DNA of 64,000 nt from the NCBI RefSeq assembly GCF_003589595.1, contig NW_020654810.1:21194350-21258349 (forward strand), in the 5' to 3' direction. The DNA comes from Hyposmocoma kahamanoa (taxonomy: Eukaryota; Arthropoda; Insecta; Lepidoptera; Cosmopterigidae). Every line of letters starts with the position of its first letter. Position 1 is the stretch's first letter. A program made the translations under genes and the position numbers. This document shows positions 33,801-47,881 of this stretch, in pieces. Below the pieces are notes generated by a model that was not told the DNA's origin, did not search any database, and saw only the letters and a program-made list of their open reading frames with translations.

Positions 33801-36800
33801 GCTCTGAGTGGCACTGCAACGTGATGCACAGGCGTGTAGCTTACCATCAGGCGCACGACTTGTTTGTCCGTCAGTTGACATTATAAAAAAAATGAAAAAA
33901 AAAAAATGAAACTATTTTTCCGGATTTAAATCGCGTATATTTGTTTTTTCAAACAAACCGATGTTCAGTATTTCCTCTAATGAAAAATCCCAAACGGACA
34001 AAGACTGCAGTACTAATTAATATGTTTTAATTTTTTCTAATTTCTATTATTATATAATAATAAATTGAACTTAATAAAAATTTGAAAAAATAATTTGTAA
34101 AAACTTAATTTAGCGTAAATTGGAATGTTTTCTTTGTAAAATTAAAAATAAGGTATTAAATTAATAACCATTGTAAATATAGTGAAAAAATAGGGCGGTT
34201 TGCATCAATATTAGACATAACTGGTTGAAGACTGTACCACCTCAGTCAACCGTGACCATGGGACCTGTAAAGGGCCCGAAACGTCGGTTTGTTTGAAAAA
34301 AAACAAATATACGCGATTTAAATCCAGAAAAATAGTTTCATTTCCTAAAAATAAAAAAGTTATTTTTATTTCAGTTTTAGACTGAAACCAGTTTTATTAA
34401 ATGTTTTTAATGCCCACAAAGTAACTGGTGTCGTTTATAACTTTGAAAGCCCTCGAAATATTTCAGGGAAATTATTTACCGGGCTACCATTTTGCGGTTT
34501 CGCTATTTTCCCGTCTAGTTAATTTGTGGAATTTAATTTATATTTTCCATTTGTGTTTAGCAATATAACCATGTTGTCCAGTGACTTGGACGAAAAAAAT
34601 AATATCGGTATCCATAACTCTGTATCACATTTTTTTAAATACCAAGTGACGGGACTAGCAAGTCGTGTGTCTGGTCGTAAGCGACACGCATGTCCATACC
34701 AGTTGCAGTGCCATTCAGAGCTGCAAATTGCATAGATCTGAGGGTCTATGCCATAGCGCCCATCACTCTAAGACAAGTTGATAAGTCCCACATGCCAGTA
34801 ATTTCATCAGCACCTACCCTTCAAAACCGGAACTCTGTAATGCTCACATTACTGCTTGGCGGCAGACATAGGTAAGGTGGCATTACTTCCTTGAATTCTT
34901 TCTCAAGAAACTGTACTAAATCATTATGTAACGATGCCTAATTTTCTGGTCTGGTGTCTGGATGGTCCTTGAGTGACACACACGTTAGCTGCAAACCGTA
35001 TTGACCTTAAGCAATGTAATGAGACGGGTAAATAATAGGAGTTAGCAACCAGTACCTACGGTAATGTTTTACTGATTTATTATTCTATACCGTGCAACCG
35101 GTAAACACAGACGTCGGCAAGAGAGGTAATTAAACTACACGGCTTCCAATCGGGTTTTCATCAAACGAAATGGAATGACACAATCCATCTCGCTTCTGTA
35201 ATTTTGATATGCTATTTGACAGGGTTATTTGTAATTATATTATGAAAGCTCTTAACGTGGTATTATTTTAATTAAAATCAACAAATTTCGCTATAATTTA
35301 AATTTAAATTAATTTTCTATGAATTTCCATTAAATTTTCAAACATTATCAACTCGGCCAATTACGTATCGGGATATTGCAGCTGGCTAAACAGATTGCAA
35401 TACAAATACACTTCATATCGAATTACCTTTTAAAATTAGTTATTACCACCGGAGAGGGTGACAAGCTCGCAGTTTAGCGTGTACTCGAAACGATTGTCTC
35501 CTGCGGCAGTATTCGGTAGCTTCCTAGACCAAGGTTCTTGCCCACTTGGGCGTCCGTAGATTCGTAACTTACTTATTAACATAATAATAAGGTATTTTAC
35601 ATACTATATAGGCTAAGGGTAAGGTTTATGACAGGTTTCCCTGGTTAATATATCATTAAATAATATTAAGCAAAGTATTATCGGTACGTATCTACGTTTT
35701 GACATTAGTAAAGATATCTACTTTTAGATGCCTAAATCACAAACACAACACACCCGTATTTATCAACAAAACAAAAGTTAAGAAAATTTCTTCACTGAAA
35801 TCGAATTGAGTGAAATTTCTCCTTAAGTACCTACTTATGAATTTGGTGTTGTTTGATATTTATGAACATTTTTCGCTCGCTCTTCTCGAAGGTCAGTCTC
35901 AAGTTTTTACTTTTTACTTTCAAACCGGTAGCCAATAATATTACTTTTTCTACAAAAATTACAAGCGCATATTTTTGAAACTCGTTTTGAAGTCTGCGGA
36001 GTTTTATTTGTGGTAGTTAACAAACAAACAATTGCCTTACCTATGCCTTTTCTTAAGCGGAAAGAATTAAAAAAAAACATCAAACTGTTGACCTTGTTTG
36101 TTTTAGGTACATAAGTTTCAAAAATTAATATTATTTTTTTATATTCTATTTTAAATACATTAATTAATTAATATGGCTGAACTTGCAACAGTAGGGAAAT
36201 GGTGTCTACAAGTATTTCTTTGGAAAATTTGGAACATGAAGATGAACAATCACGGAAATCATCTTCGTTCTCCAGATAATTAGATAGCCATGTAAAGTCG
36301 TCAATTTTTTAAAATAATTCATAAGAAATTTATTAAAAAAATAAAATAAAGGTAGTTAAATACGTAAAATAAATAAAAAATGTCAGAACAACTCAAGAGA
36401 AAACGCAAATAACACAGTGATGAAAATATTAAAATATTTCCAAGTCAGACTTGAGACAGCTACGTAAGACTGGGTTTTATACAAGTGCGACTTGCTCGAT
36501 CCTGAGTTAAGATTGAGCTGAGACTTAAAAATCGTTCATAAATACCAATTATTAACTTGAGTCGTACTTGAGACTTTTTTTATGCTTAAGTCGGACTTAT
36601 CTTTGTTCATAAATACGGGATAGTGTCGCTCGTAGTTTAACTACTTGATCGTCGGCGCGCGTGACATTTGATACTTGTTACTTTTATAATCAGTTGGTAC
36701 ATTTTTTATTGTTTACATTACGGGCGGCGATAAGACACGTATAATATAAACACTTGAAACTCAAGAACCTATTAAGCTACCGTAAAAAGAATAACATAGG

Positions 36801-39800
36801 CGATAAGAGCACTTTGTTTAGACTTCAGTTATAATTGTAATACGACAACTTTATTTGTTAATTTCTGAGTGAATATTTGTTTCTTTATACTAGGATATCG
36901 AGTATTTAACAGTATAATACTAGTAAAAATTTGGTGTTAATACATATGGTAACACCAAAGTTATTTGAAAAACAGTTCACCAATCGGGTACTGTAATTTA
37001 CTAGTAACTATAGTTATCAGTGACGTTTGACCGAAATTGAACATTTCGACAGTTACTGGAATGATAAAATAATAATTTGGGCTGGTAGCTGTAAAGGCAT
37101 CTAACTGGGTGACGAAATACTTTCTAATATAGATTTTTCATAGAAGTCGCTACGGCTAAAAAGTCGTTGAAAACCAAATACAAAGATCCGACAACAAGCA
37201 CATAGAAAAATTCATGAGGTCCGTTGGTTTGTTCCGTTACTTAGTTAGCATGGCGTCTGGCATGGTTTGCTTGGAGATGTCGGTTCGAATCTCAATTAAA
37301 AAAACAATTAATAATAATCCTTGTAATTACATGTTAATGTAAACAATCCGTCGTTAAGCTAAAAAGAAACTACGAAAAAGTGACCTTTTCATTGCAGCTA
37401 CTGTTTTTCCATTTAGTTATCATATGTACAATCGGTGCCCTCACTTATGTATCCACTATTTGTACTAAGTGCTATACAAATAGTGGATATCTAAGTGAGG
37501 GCACCAACAGTACACGGAAAAAGAACATTCAGCTTGCCCGTTTGTCCGGAGGCGTAGAAAAAACCATCAGAGGCCAACTGCCTGATGTGCTTTAATAATA
37601 AAACGTTAACAGTTTGTATGGAAGGTCAAATAAAGTTAAGGAAGGTCAAAGAAATCACTGACTTGGTAAATAACCTTAGGGTTCAATGGCGAAGGGCGGT
37701 TTATGGTTATTATTATACACATAAAGCGATTTTCGTTTCGACCAGAGGTTCTCAACATCTAACGAAAGGTTAATCTAATAAAACTTTAATAAAAGAAAGA
37801 AAAATATCGCCGATCGACGAAAGAAGATAGCCACCATGGCTAGTCTTGCGCTGCTTGCATTTAGTTTACAGGTGAAAAAGTGATAACAAAAATAAAATAA
37901 AGAAACTATTACAATTATTTTTAAAAAGATGTATACAATATACAAACAAAACTTTGCGAAATTACTCCACTACTTTACTAAGACATCTCTCGCCAGGACT
38001 AGTAGCTGTAAAGGTACTAACTGGGTGATAAATCTTTCATAGATTTCTCATCGATGGCGCTACGACTAAAAAGTCGTTGAAAAACCAAATGCAAAGACAC
38101 GACGCAAGCACGTAGAAAAAAATCGTTGGGTCCGTTGCTTCGTTCCGTGGCTTAGTTAGTATAGCGTCTGGCACGGTATGCAAGAAGACGTCGGTTCGAA
38201 TCCGACCGGATCGAAGGAATTATTTCTGAGTGTTCGATCTTTGTATTAATGATTAGAAAAAACTATTATAAATATTTTTTTAATAAAAAAGATTTATAAA
38301 TTCATTGACTAACAAATAAATGGACGACGGGTCTAATACAAAAACCACGAAAAAAATGTCCCAAGTCAACTTATTTAAACGTAGTGACATGTAAAGCAAT
38401 ATGTAAAAGCTAAAACGTTGAATTTAAATTGTAATGTCATCGCAATACTATCTAATTTTGCTTGCTTCGCTGTCAGTCGAACAAACGAAGACTAAAGCGT
38501 GAATGACGCTCTGTATACGATTTTAACGCCCTATAAGTTCGGACACTTTTTAGCGCGGACCCGACGTCCATATAATTGTAAGTCAATGTATAAAATAAAT
38601 AAACTATTATATTATACCAACACATCTGTAGATGTCGACAATAAGTACAAAAACTAAAAAAGAACAACGATTTCTTGACCAACGTTAAAGGTTTGTGCAA
38701 AGCAAATGCACAATTTCTTCGTAATGACATTTCCCCGAGTTTGAGTAGAAATCATAAACAACCCCTTGATTATTGCCCGCAACAATTTATCAAATGTCAA
38801 ATTCATACTTTGGGTAATTTCGGTAGTTCTTTTCATAGTTGCCTTTGATCACGATACGGTATAATACAAAATAAATTGCTAAGTATTGTTTTCAAAGTCT
38901 CTATTTTGTACGTCAACGGATATTCCGTGGGATTATTTGTTACAAGATGTAATTCGATAGCATTATCGAAGCCCAGGCAACTATTATAAAATTGTCATTG
39001 TTAACAGAACTTGCAGTGTCATACAGTTAATGGAAGATTTCAAAAATGGCCTTAGAGTGGATTAATTTGTTTGACTAAATAAATATGTTTGGATATATCG
39101 TGGCGTGACGTTACCTACGTTTTTTTAGTAGCAGGAGCTCTTTATGAAAGGGTTCATCAAAGCTTTCGCATTACTGTAAGCATTACTGCATTACGGCTTT
39201 GAAGGTTAAGCGTCCTGGTAAAACCTTTCTGGGGACTTTTCAACTTATGTTTCAGGGTGACGATGACGGGTGCATTGTCACTGCCCTTTAGATCTTTGCG
39301 ATTTAAGCGAGAAACACAGACAGCGGGTCGGGACCGCGGCGGGTCTAATTCAGTGTATTTATATGGGCGATAACACACCGAGCACAGACGCGTGCGCCCG
39401 TCCAGCGCCCGCCTCGGTGTGTCGTCCATGCCAAGATAAATAACCGGAATTAGAGTCGACGCGGACCCCACCCTGTGTGCTTCACGCTTTAAAGCTCTGA
39501 CTTGTGCGTTCCATCACATCGTGACCAGTGGTTTATATGAACGATCATAACTAAACCTTTTATTAATTGAAAATCGCCCTAACGATAACAATTTTATTAA
39601 AAAAAATAAGCAAAAAATTACTAAAACAAATATTTTCGTTCGCCTCATGTGCGCGATCAACTGAGCATCCTGGCAAACCGGAATGTTTCTCCGCCTACTT
39701 CCATTTTTTTAGCTATAACTGAAGCTTTTAGTTGTATACACAAGTTGTTAATTGTGAATTCAACTCAACAAAAGTAATCACAAAGCCCTAGTCAATTATT

Positions 39801-42800
39801 TTACGGCCAAAATGAATTTTACGAAATGTAAATTAAATTAAATACTGTATTTTACACAGGCATCACGCCTAAAATGTCCAGTATTACCTTCTTTAAGTGG
39901 TAACGGCGAATCAATGTTTGACCAAATAGCTGCTACGCGAAATGCGTTTCTGTAGAGTCTAGAAGCTACGCGTGTAGACGTCATGACACGTAGAACAAAT
40001 TATTAGGTGACTTCTTTCTTTTTTCTTTTTTTTTCCTTCATCTTCTTGTACCCGTATAGCCGTCGTCTACCATGTTGGTAGGAATGTAGGTAGGTAAATC
40101 GTTCTTCACTCTATAAATCTAAAGTGTAATACTTCACAAAAAGTCTCGAGTTTTTGAATAATAACAAAAGTACATCTTTTCAATAACGTATACTCCGTAT
40201 ATTTTCAAAATGTGTATTTGTTTTAATAATACGAAGAAAACACCTACATTCGCACGCGGTTCACCCATACTAGCCAGAGCCGCCACGCTTCCCCTCTGTT
40301 CGCTTAAATCCTGCTTCGGCCATTGTTGGACGTGGAGGTTGTGTCATATACGGAGGGCATAGAGTACCTAACATCAAATAGCGCCAGAAGCTCTATGCTC
40401 TCTTAAATGGTTTAACTGGGATGATTTAAAATTAGCAGACTTGGGCCCCACGTAATTTAGAACGTCATTGACGGATCCGAACTATTTTCTACGCGGTAGC
40501 GACAGTGACTTTCAGCGAGTGATTACATTTGCGGCAATAACTTGAATTAAAGCGAACTCCATTAATCAGCGCCTGCGGAGCACGTCATTAGCTTTGTTCG
40601 GTCACGAGTCACGCGCCAGGGGTCCTATTCGGCGTTGCTTCCAGAAGTAGTTGAAATACTTTTTGTGCGTTAATACGTTCATGTACGAAGTAATTTTTAT
40701 CCTACACTATCTGTACATGTTATAATAAAAACCTCGTTTGTTAACTAGATTTTTACAGTGTAGAACAAATTTTTGTTTTCATGTGATGACGTGCAAATAA
40801 ATAAAAGCTTTACATCTGACCTTAAATAACAGAACAAACTTTATTTTCTATTTATTTTAATTTTAACTATGTATTAGTATTTTTTTGTTTAAAATAAGTA
40901 AGTACATAGCTAATATATTATTTCAACATTTTTATTTTTACCACTGTTCTATATAAGAACTGCATTTTCAGCTGTAAAAGCCTCCTCCAGTTTCTTTCAT
41001 ACGTCCGAAACATCGAGTTAAATAAAATATATTATTGTTTATATTAGTGACAATCATATAGTACATTCACATTGAATTTTAAATTATAATATTATGACAT
41101 TGATGATTGATTGAATGAAATCTGATTTCAACTGTTAATCAAAGTTTGATCACATCGTTACCTTTTTTACGAATGGAAGTAATTTAATATTGTAATTTTT
41201 AAGTTATTGATTGTCACGAATTTTGACCACCATAATATCCAATTATTATTGTGAAATTACTTCACCGGCTGGACTCGGACGAACGTCTTCCAGCAAACCG
41301 TGTCAGGCGCTATGCCAACTAATCCACGGAACGAGCCAGCGGACCGTTCCAATTTTTCTGTGTAAATTTGTTTCACAAATTCGGCAAATTTGACATGATT
41401 TTTACATGTTTGATAGCCTTGCGTTGCAAATGCAAATAGTTTTATTTAAAATGAAATAACGTTGTATACATTTCTTTATCGTTTAAATTTTCTTTACCGG
41501 GCTGTGGTCACTTGCACCACAGTCATTCGCAATGCGTATACTAATTGTAAAGTAAATTATTGTTATTCAAGTTCAAGTCTATTATTACTTGAAAAGCGAA
41601 AATAGGTAACGTTTTACATTTGCGCAACTGAAACATCTCACTCTTGTGGATCAATCCCACAAGAGTGAGTTTAGTAATTTAGTAAAAACGGTAACGTTTG
41701 GACAAGTTTAAGAATAAAAGTGCACAATGGCTCGAATTATATGTCGGAGAGTGTAAAACTACGTTAACAGTTACTCACACATCTTACCCTACCTATACGT
41801 TTAATCTCTATAAACACAGAAGCCTTAAATAACAGCTTACAAATAACATAACCGAATGCCGGGCAAACACAATTAGTGCTCGGTGTAAATTTGACATGCG
41901 CGGACAGCGGGGTGTGGGGTACGATAGGATGCACCCCTGGCCGTGACCAAAGGCGTAGTGATGCATCTCGATAGACTGCTGTTATCGATAAGAATACGTA
42001 GTTATTGTGCATGAATAATCACATATTTCATTGAGATGTAATTTTGAGGTCCAGGTATTTTGCAGACTTAAATATTTTGCAGGCATCAGCACCGCATGGG
42101 CTATACCTAGATTTGAAGAGCTTAAATTCAATATGATAATATTGATAAAAAAGAAGGCGTGATACAACTTTAATGACGTAATAAAGATATACACAAAAGT
42201 CAAGCGCCTTAACATTTTAAACAACAATGTCCTAGTTTGGTGGATTGCTTAAAATATATAACAAGGCGTTTATGGGATTCGACGTTACGAGACTATTGTT
42301 AACTAAGTTAAGTTCTTTACATTATATAAATTTAAAAAAATGTGAAGGATCTTTAAATATCATTTATACAGGCTGTAACAAATCGTGACTGGTTAAAATT
42401 TAATTCAATCTCATAAACATTTACACAGCGTAAATAATTAACTGCATTTGGATTCAAACGAAGATGTTATTCATGACGATGACTCTGCAGAGTCTTGGTA
42501 AACCTAAAAGGTACTAAAACGTGCATTAATTACAAGAGAAAAATCGATAAATCGATTTCCCATCCCTCGCCCGATGCCCTCGGTAACTGCGCCCTTGCAC
42601 TTCGGAAGGGTGAAGCTGAATTATTGTTTAGAGGGGTGCAGGGCGGCTTTTAAACCGGGAAACCCCAGCCATTGCGCATAGCCGATTTCCCGCTTTCCGC
42701 CATTTTAATGTCCTAACACCGGTTTTTGTGTGCGTGAGGCGCAAGTGATAAGAAAACAAGAAATAAACATCGCTTAATTAACGACAGCCCGTGATTTTAT

Positions 42801-45800
42801 TCATAATGATAAAATAAATAGTTAACAGTTGCCACAGCTGAGCACCTTCACATTTCTTGTGTAGTTTTTCAATCACACCTAGTATCAATTATGCCATTGA
42901 AATGTGTTGTTTTCTTCTATATCTATATTTATTTTTATAATCTACATTTTCAAGGATTGGATAAATTAGCAACGCTCGGTTAAATAGTTTAAGCGCGTCC
43001 CATCTTATAACAAAAGATATTTTATTTAAAAAATAGCGCTACAATTGATAACATCCAAACCTAACCTAAGTGTTAAGTAAAATTATAGTTGCAAGAGAAG
43101 TAATAATAAAATAGTTTCAAGATAGAATAAAGACGCACGTAACAAATCAGTATAAGTATCTTTTCCAATAACAATAAAATCAGTAAAACCAACTACTTGG
43201 TCATTTCTGCCATCATCACCATGATACATTGATGCCAATAGGCTTTATATCTTTTGTATTATAAATTTTAGTAGCTATTCATTAATTGATTGTCACTTGT
43301 TACGAGTTTACCATTTTATTGGTGTTGAGCGTAAGATCATTAAGAGAGTTGTGAAATATTGATGAAGTTATGCCCTGATTCTCTAGCTACAAAAAATAAA
43401 GACCTTGAAAAGAATTAATGATTCATATTTGAAAATAGAATGACTTCAATCGTCTTTTGATTTCGATTAAATGTTTTGGTATATGTGGCTTATACATAAT
43501 ATGATCGTTGTTATCATAATTCAACCTCTTTTAAGATTCCTCCATGAGTATAGTCTTATAAAACATTTGTCTTTAAAATTCGCTAACATCTCTCAACTCA
43601 ACACACATTATAACAATTTTTTGAACACGCCAATCCATGCACGGTTTGTCTGTGTGAGTGATTGTTAGTGGTTTTATTACAGTTCCGAGTATTTCTCGTA
43701 TTGTTACCAGGTAGGGCTTTAAGTAGTAAATATTAGGGTCTATATAGGTACCGTTCGTTACAATTCTAATGCATTTAATTTTAAATTTTGACAAAAATGA
43801 AATATTTACTTGAAATTTTGAATCAAACTATTATATCAGTTTTTTCGGACATAAATTGTGTGTAAGTATGTCCATTCGTGCCAAATGGTACCTACTCTGC
43901 AAATACCCGTGTACAAACGGTCCTATTTTCTCCTAAAGCACTAATTGATATGATCGAGCTCTATTGCTTTAACAAGGTTGCAAGAGTGCGTCCGCATTGC
44001 CACTATACTTATTTCTGCCGCCAAGCAGTAACATGAGCACTACTGCGTTCCAGTTTTGAACTTGGGGCTGTTTTTAGGATACTAAGTGACGGGTAGAACA
44101 AGTCGTGCGTCTGGTGGTAAGTGACACTCCTGTCCATAATAGCTGCAGTGCCACTCAGGGATTTAAGTCACAAAGATCTGAGGGGCACTGTCAGTGCGCC
44201 CGTCACCCTGAGACTAGAGTTACCTGTAATGTTCATATGCCAGTGTGGACCTACGGTATCCAGCTCTGGGGCTGTGTCGCTAAAAGATACATATAATACA
44301 ATGGTTCCAAAATAAATTACTGAGGACAGTTGTGGGTGCTCCTTGTTATATACGAAACGAGAAACTGCACCGCGATTTGGATGTAGAGCCCGTACATAAA
44401 GTGATAAAAAAGTACGCTGAAGCTCATGAACATAGACTTCATCATCACGTGAACATAGAGGCTATACAGCTACTAGACAAATATAGTGCCTGAGTAAAAC
44501 TGTCGAAGAAAGTTTAGTTACAGTGAATAAAATAAATGTGCCAGTGTTAATAAGACTATGAACACAAGAACGAAGTGTCTTCCCCTTAACTAATATTGAG
44601 AGATATTTTGTCAATGGACAATTTCTTTACATAAGTTACTTTTATATTGCGAAATTATAAAGTTTTCTTTTGCATTATAGGAAAAATAAGGAAAATGTGT
44701 TTGTAATTTCACCTTCCAAACCTGAACGCATTAATGCTCGCATTACAGCTTGGCGGCAGAAGTAGGTAAGGTGGTAGTACTTCTCTAGACGAACTCTTTC
44801 TCAATGAGCTCTATTGCAGCAGCAATAACTTTTATAAAAAGTCTTCTTCCTCATCTATCACCCACAACCTTATCATCGCAGAACAGCCGTCGCGTTGTTC
44901 TAAATTGCGAGGAATTTTATAGAAGCAACTTTTACAAAATAATAACGTAAATTTTCATACATTGTAGTTTCGTTAATTAAATTTGAACTACACAGGTTGT
45001 CCACGTAGGTATATCTAAATCATAAAACTATCGCCTGTCAGTCAGGGTGTCATTTAGGGATTATTACAAGGAGCGGCGGCAGCGGGGAGATCTTATTCGC
45101 CATTAGACGTACTTAGGGAGGCTCCCTGAAGCTCCTTTTGAGGGTGTTTATAATACAACGCAAAGGATATATTAGTATGTTTCTTTGAATGAAAGTAAAT
45201 AAGCCTGACTTAGATATTTAAAGACCTCATTAACCAAAATAATTTTTGTATGATTTATTTATTGTAAATATATTTACACGGTATCACGGTTAAGAAAGTA
45301 ATACACCGTGAAACTAAACTAATTAAGAAATAACAATAAGAAAGGTAAAAGAAATATATTATAATAATACACTCGATTTCCTAGTATCCATTATATCATA
45401 CAATCTCAGCATTCAGAACACACAGCCTCCCATCGCCACGCGAGTAGATCACACTCCGGTGCCGATCCCAAGAGTAGTGATGCAACGGACATCTGCTTCT
45501 ACTTCCGTAATTGCGGAAGTTCCGGACGCTTTTTTAAATCTATTCCCGTCCCGAACTTTTATCGGAAGTTTATAATGTTCGTGATGAATCAGGCGCTTGC
45601 GCGTATTGCTTAGCGGTGGGGTGCATGGGTCTTAGCAGTTTTGTGTTAATTGTATAATTATGAAACCAAACACAAGCCCTGTTTGGAACTATTTCGTTGA
45701 GATCTTTATTAGTAGTACACTTCAGGTTCCGCTTCCATTTCTGCTAAGATTTACTCTTTTGACATCTGTTTCTGTTTCCATTATGACAATCCCGTTGCAT

Positions 45801-47850
45801 TACTAGCTAGGAGTTCGTAGGGCATTATGAGGGCTTCGAGCAGCGACGAGTTCCTAGGCGATACTGTACGCGCCGTGAGAACATAGCACTGTGAGAACCA
45901 TGTTAGTGACTTTTGGACAAGTAACTTACAAGTTGCCTCACAAGTTCCGGACAGTCCTACTAGCCGCGCAAGACCTAAGTTTGATATCAAGTGATGGACG
46001 AACAAGTCATTGTAGTGCCAATCAGAGCTTTAAATCGCAAATACCTGAGGGGCACTACCACTGAGACACAAGTCCCATATGTCTGTGGTTTTTCACCAGC
46101 ATCCTTATCCTTCAAAACCGGAAGGCAGTAATGCTTACATTACTGCTTACCGGCAGATATAAGAATAGTGGCTACAGAAGATTACAGAAGTAGCAATACA
46201 AATAGGAAACGCAAAGTGTTGCCATATTATTATGTGCTCAATACACTTGGTTGTGTAGAATTAAATACCAAGGTTGATCATATGCACATTATTGTAAATT
46301 CATGTAAAAGCTTTCGTACGAAAATCAATCACCTTATGTCGCATGAAAGACCTTACTAAAAAACCTTTCGCCAATTCAAAAATTTATTCTCGGCCATAAA
46401 ACTCGCTTATGAAATTTAAAACACCGTATCCTCATTCTCTATTCATTGCGTCAAAGACGTCAATTGCCATTACCTCAAGAACGTCTCTTACCTAATCTTC
46501 TTATTTTGACCATTCGGAACCAAAGTGGGGAGTAACACATAACACAGTAAGCGCTCTTAACAAGGCCCTCTAATTACGCAAAAATATCCCTTCAAACGGG
46601 GCGTAATCCCTCAAAGAACGACCGGTTATGACAAAACCAGTTAAATTTGACCTTCCATTCTTTGCACCGGGACACTAACCACAGTTTCCACAGATGATTT
46701 GGATTAGAAATATAATAGTGAGAACAATGAAAGTTTAAACTAATGGTAATAATACCAATTTACGAAAGCGAGCGTGTAGGAAATTGCACGTGCACTGATG
46801 CGTGTTGATGAGGCAAAAGATGTCAGGATTGTAGCTAGTGGAAAGCTGCGGCCTCTGTCTATCCCGATGTATGTTAATAATGAATCGTAATAGATGAAAA
46901 TTGCCATCGAGATCATCACAATGTCATGGACAGTAGAAAAAGATTACGTACATGCCGTAATACAATTACGAATAGGTTTCCGAACTATGCCTAAAGGACA
47001 TTAACGGTTTGTAGTTTTTAATTTATTGCGTACTTTCAAAAGCATTAAACATAATTTCAATTTACACTCTTAAACGTACTATAACGTAACATAATATATA
47101 TAATGTATAATATCTAATATAATCTATAATAAATAACACATAATCTATAATAACAACAAATTCGTTGTGATATCTATCACTATATCTATCTATCGAAACT
47201 GCCACTGTTTGAGATGAATTGGATTATTTGACATTACGAGTGGCGTCTCTATTCTGCAAGGCAGAAAACCAGGGTCGCGAGCAACCGAGTCAATTATGCT
47301 GAGCCAGCGCATTTTCACTGCCATGACTTACAGACAGAGAACTTTGCTAATTATAATTACTGTGTTTTGTTTAACATTGTATGTTGTTGTTTTGATCATG
47401 GAAGTGAAAAAAAGAATCTATCTACCATAACAAAGTATCGTAGAATAGGAAAATTTAAACTTCTGAAAGCATACCATATTAACACAAAGATGGAATACTT
47501 AGCAAAAAATGCTTCGATCCGGCTGGATTCGAACCAACGTCTTCCAAGCAAACCGTGCCAGACGCTTTGCTAACTACGCCACGGAACGAATTAGCGGACT
47601 TTACGAATTTTTCTATGTGCTTGTTGCAGGTTTTTCGATTTAACGACTTTTTTGCCGTAGCACCATTTGTGAGAAATTATTTCTTCACTCAGTCAGGTAC
47701 CTTTACAGCTACCAGCAGCTGATAAGAGATGTCGCTTTAATAATTGTAATTTTTAAGTTTATTTAAGGTCAGAATGTTCTACCACCATGATATTTAATTT
47801 ATTTTTGTGATACTCAATTATAACAAACTAGTAGAGTAATTTCACAAAAA

Positions 47851-47881
<31 letters not shown>

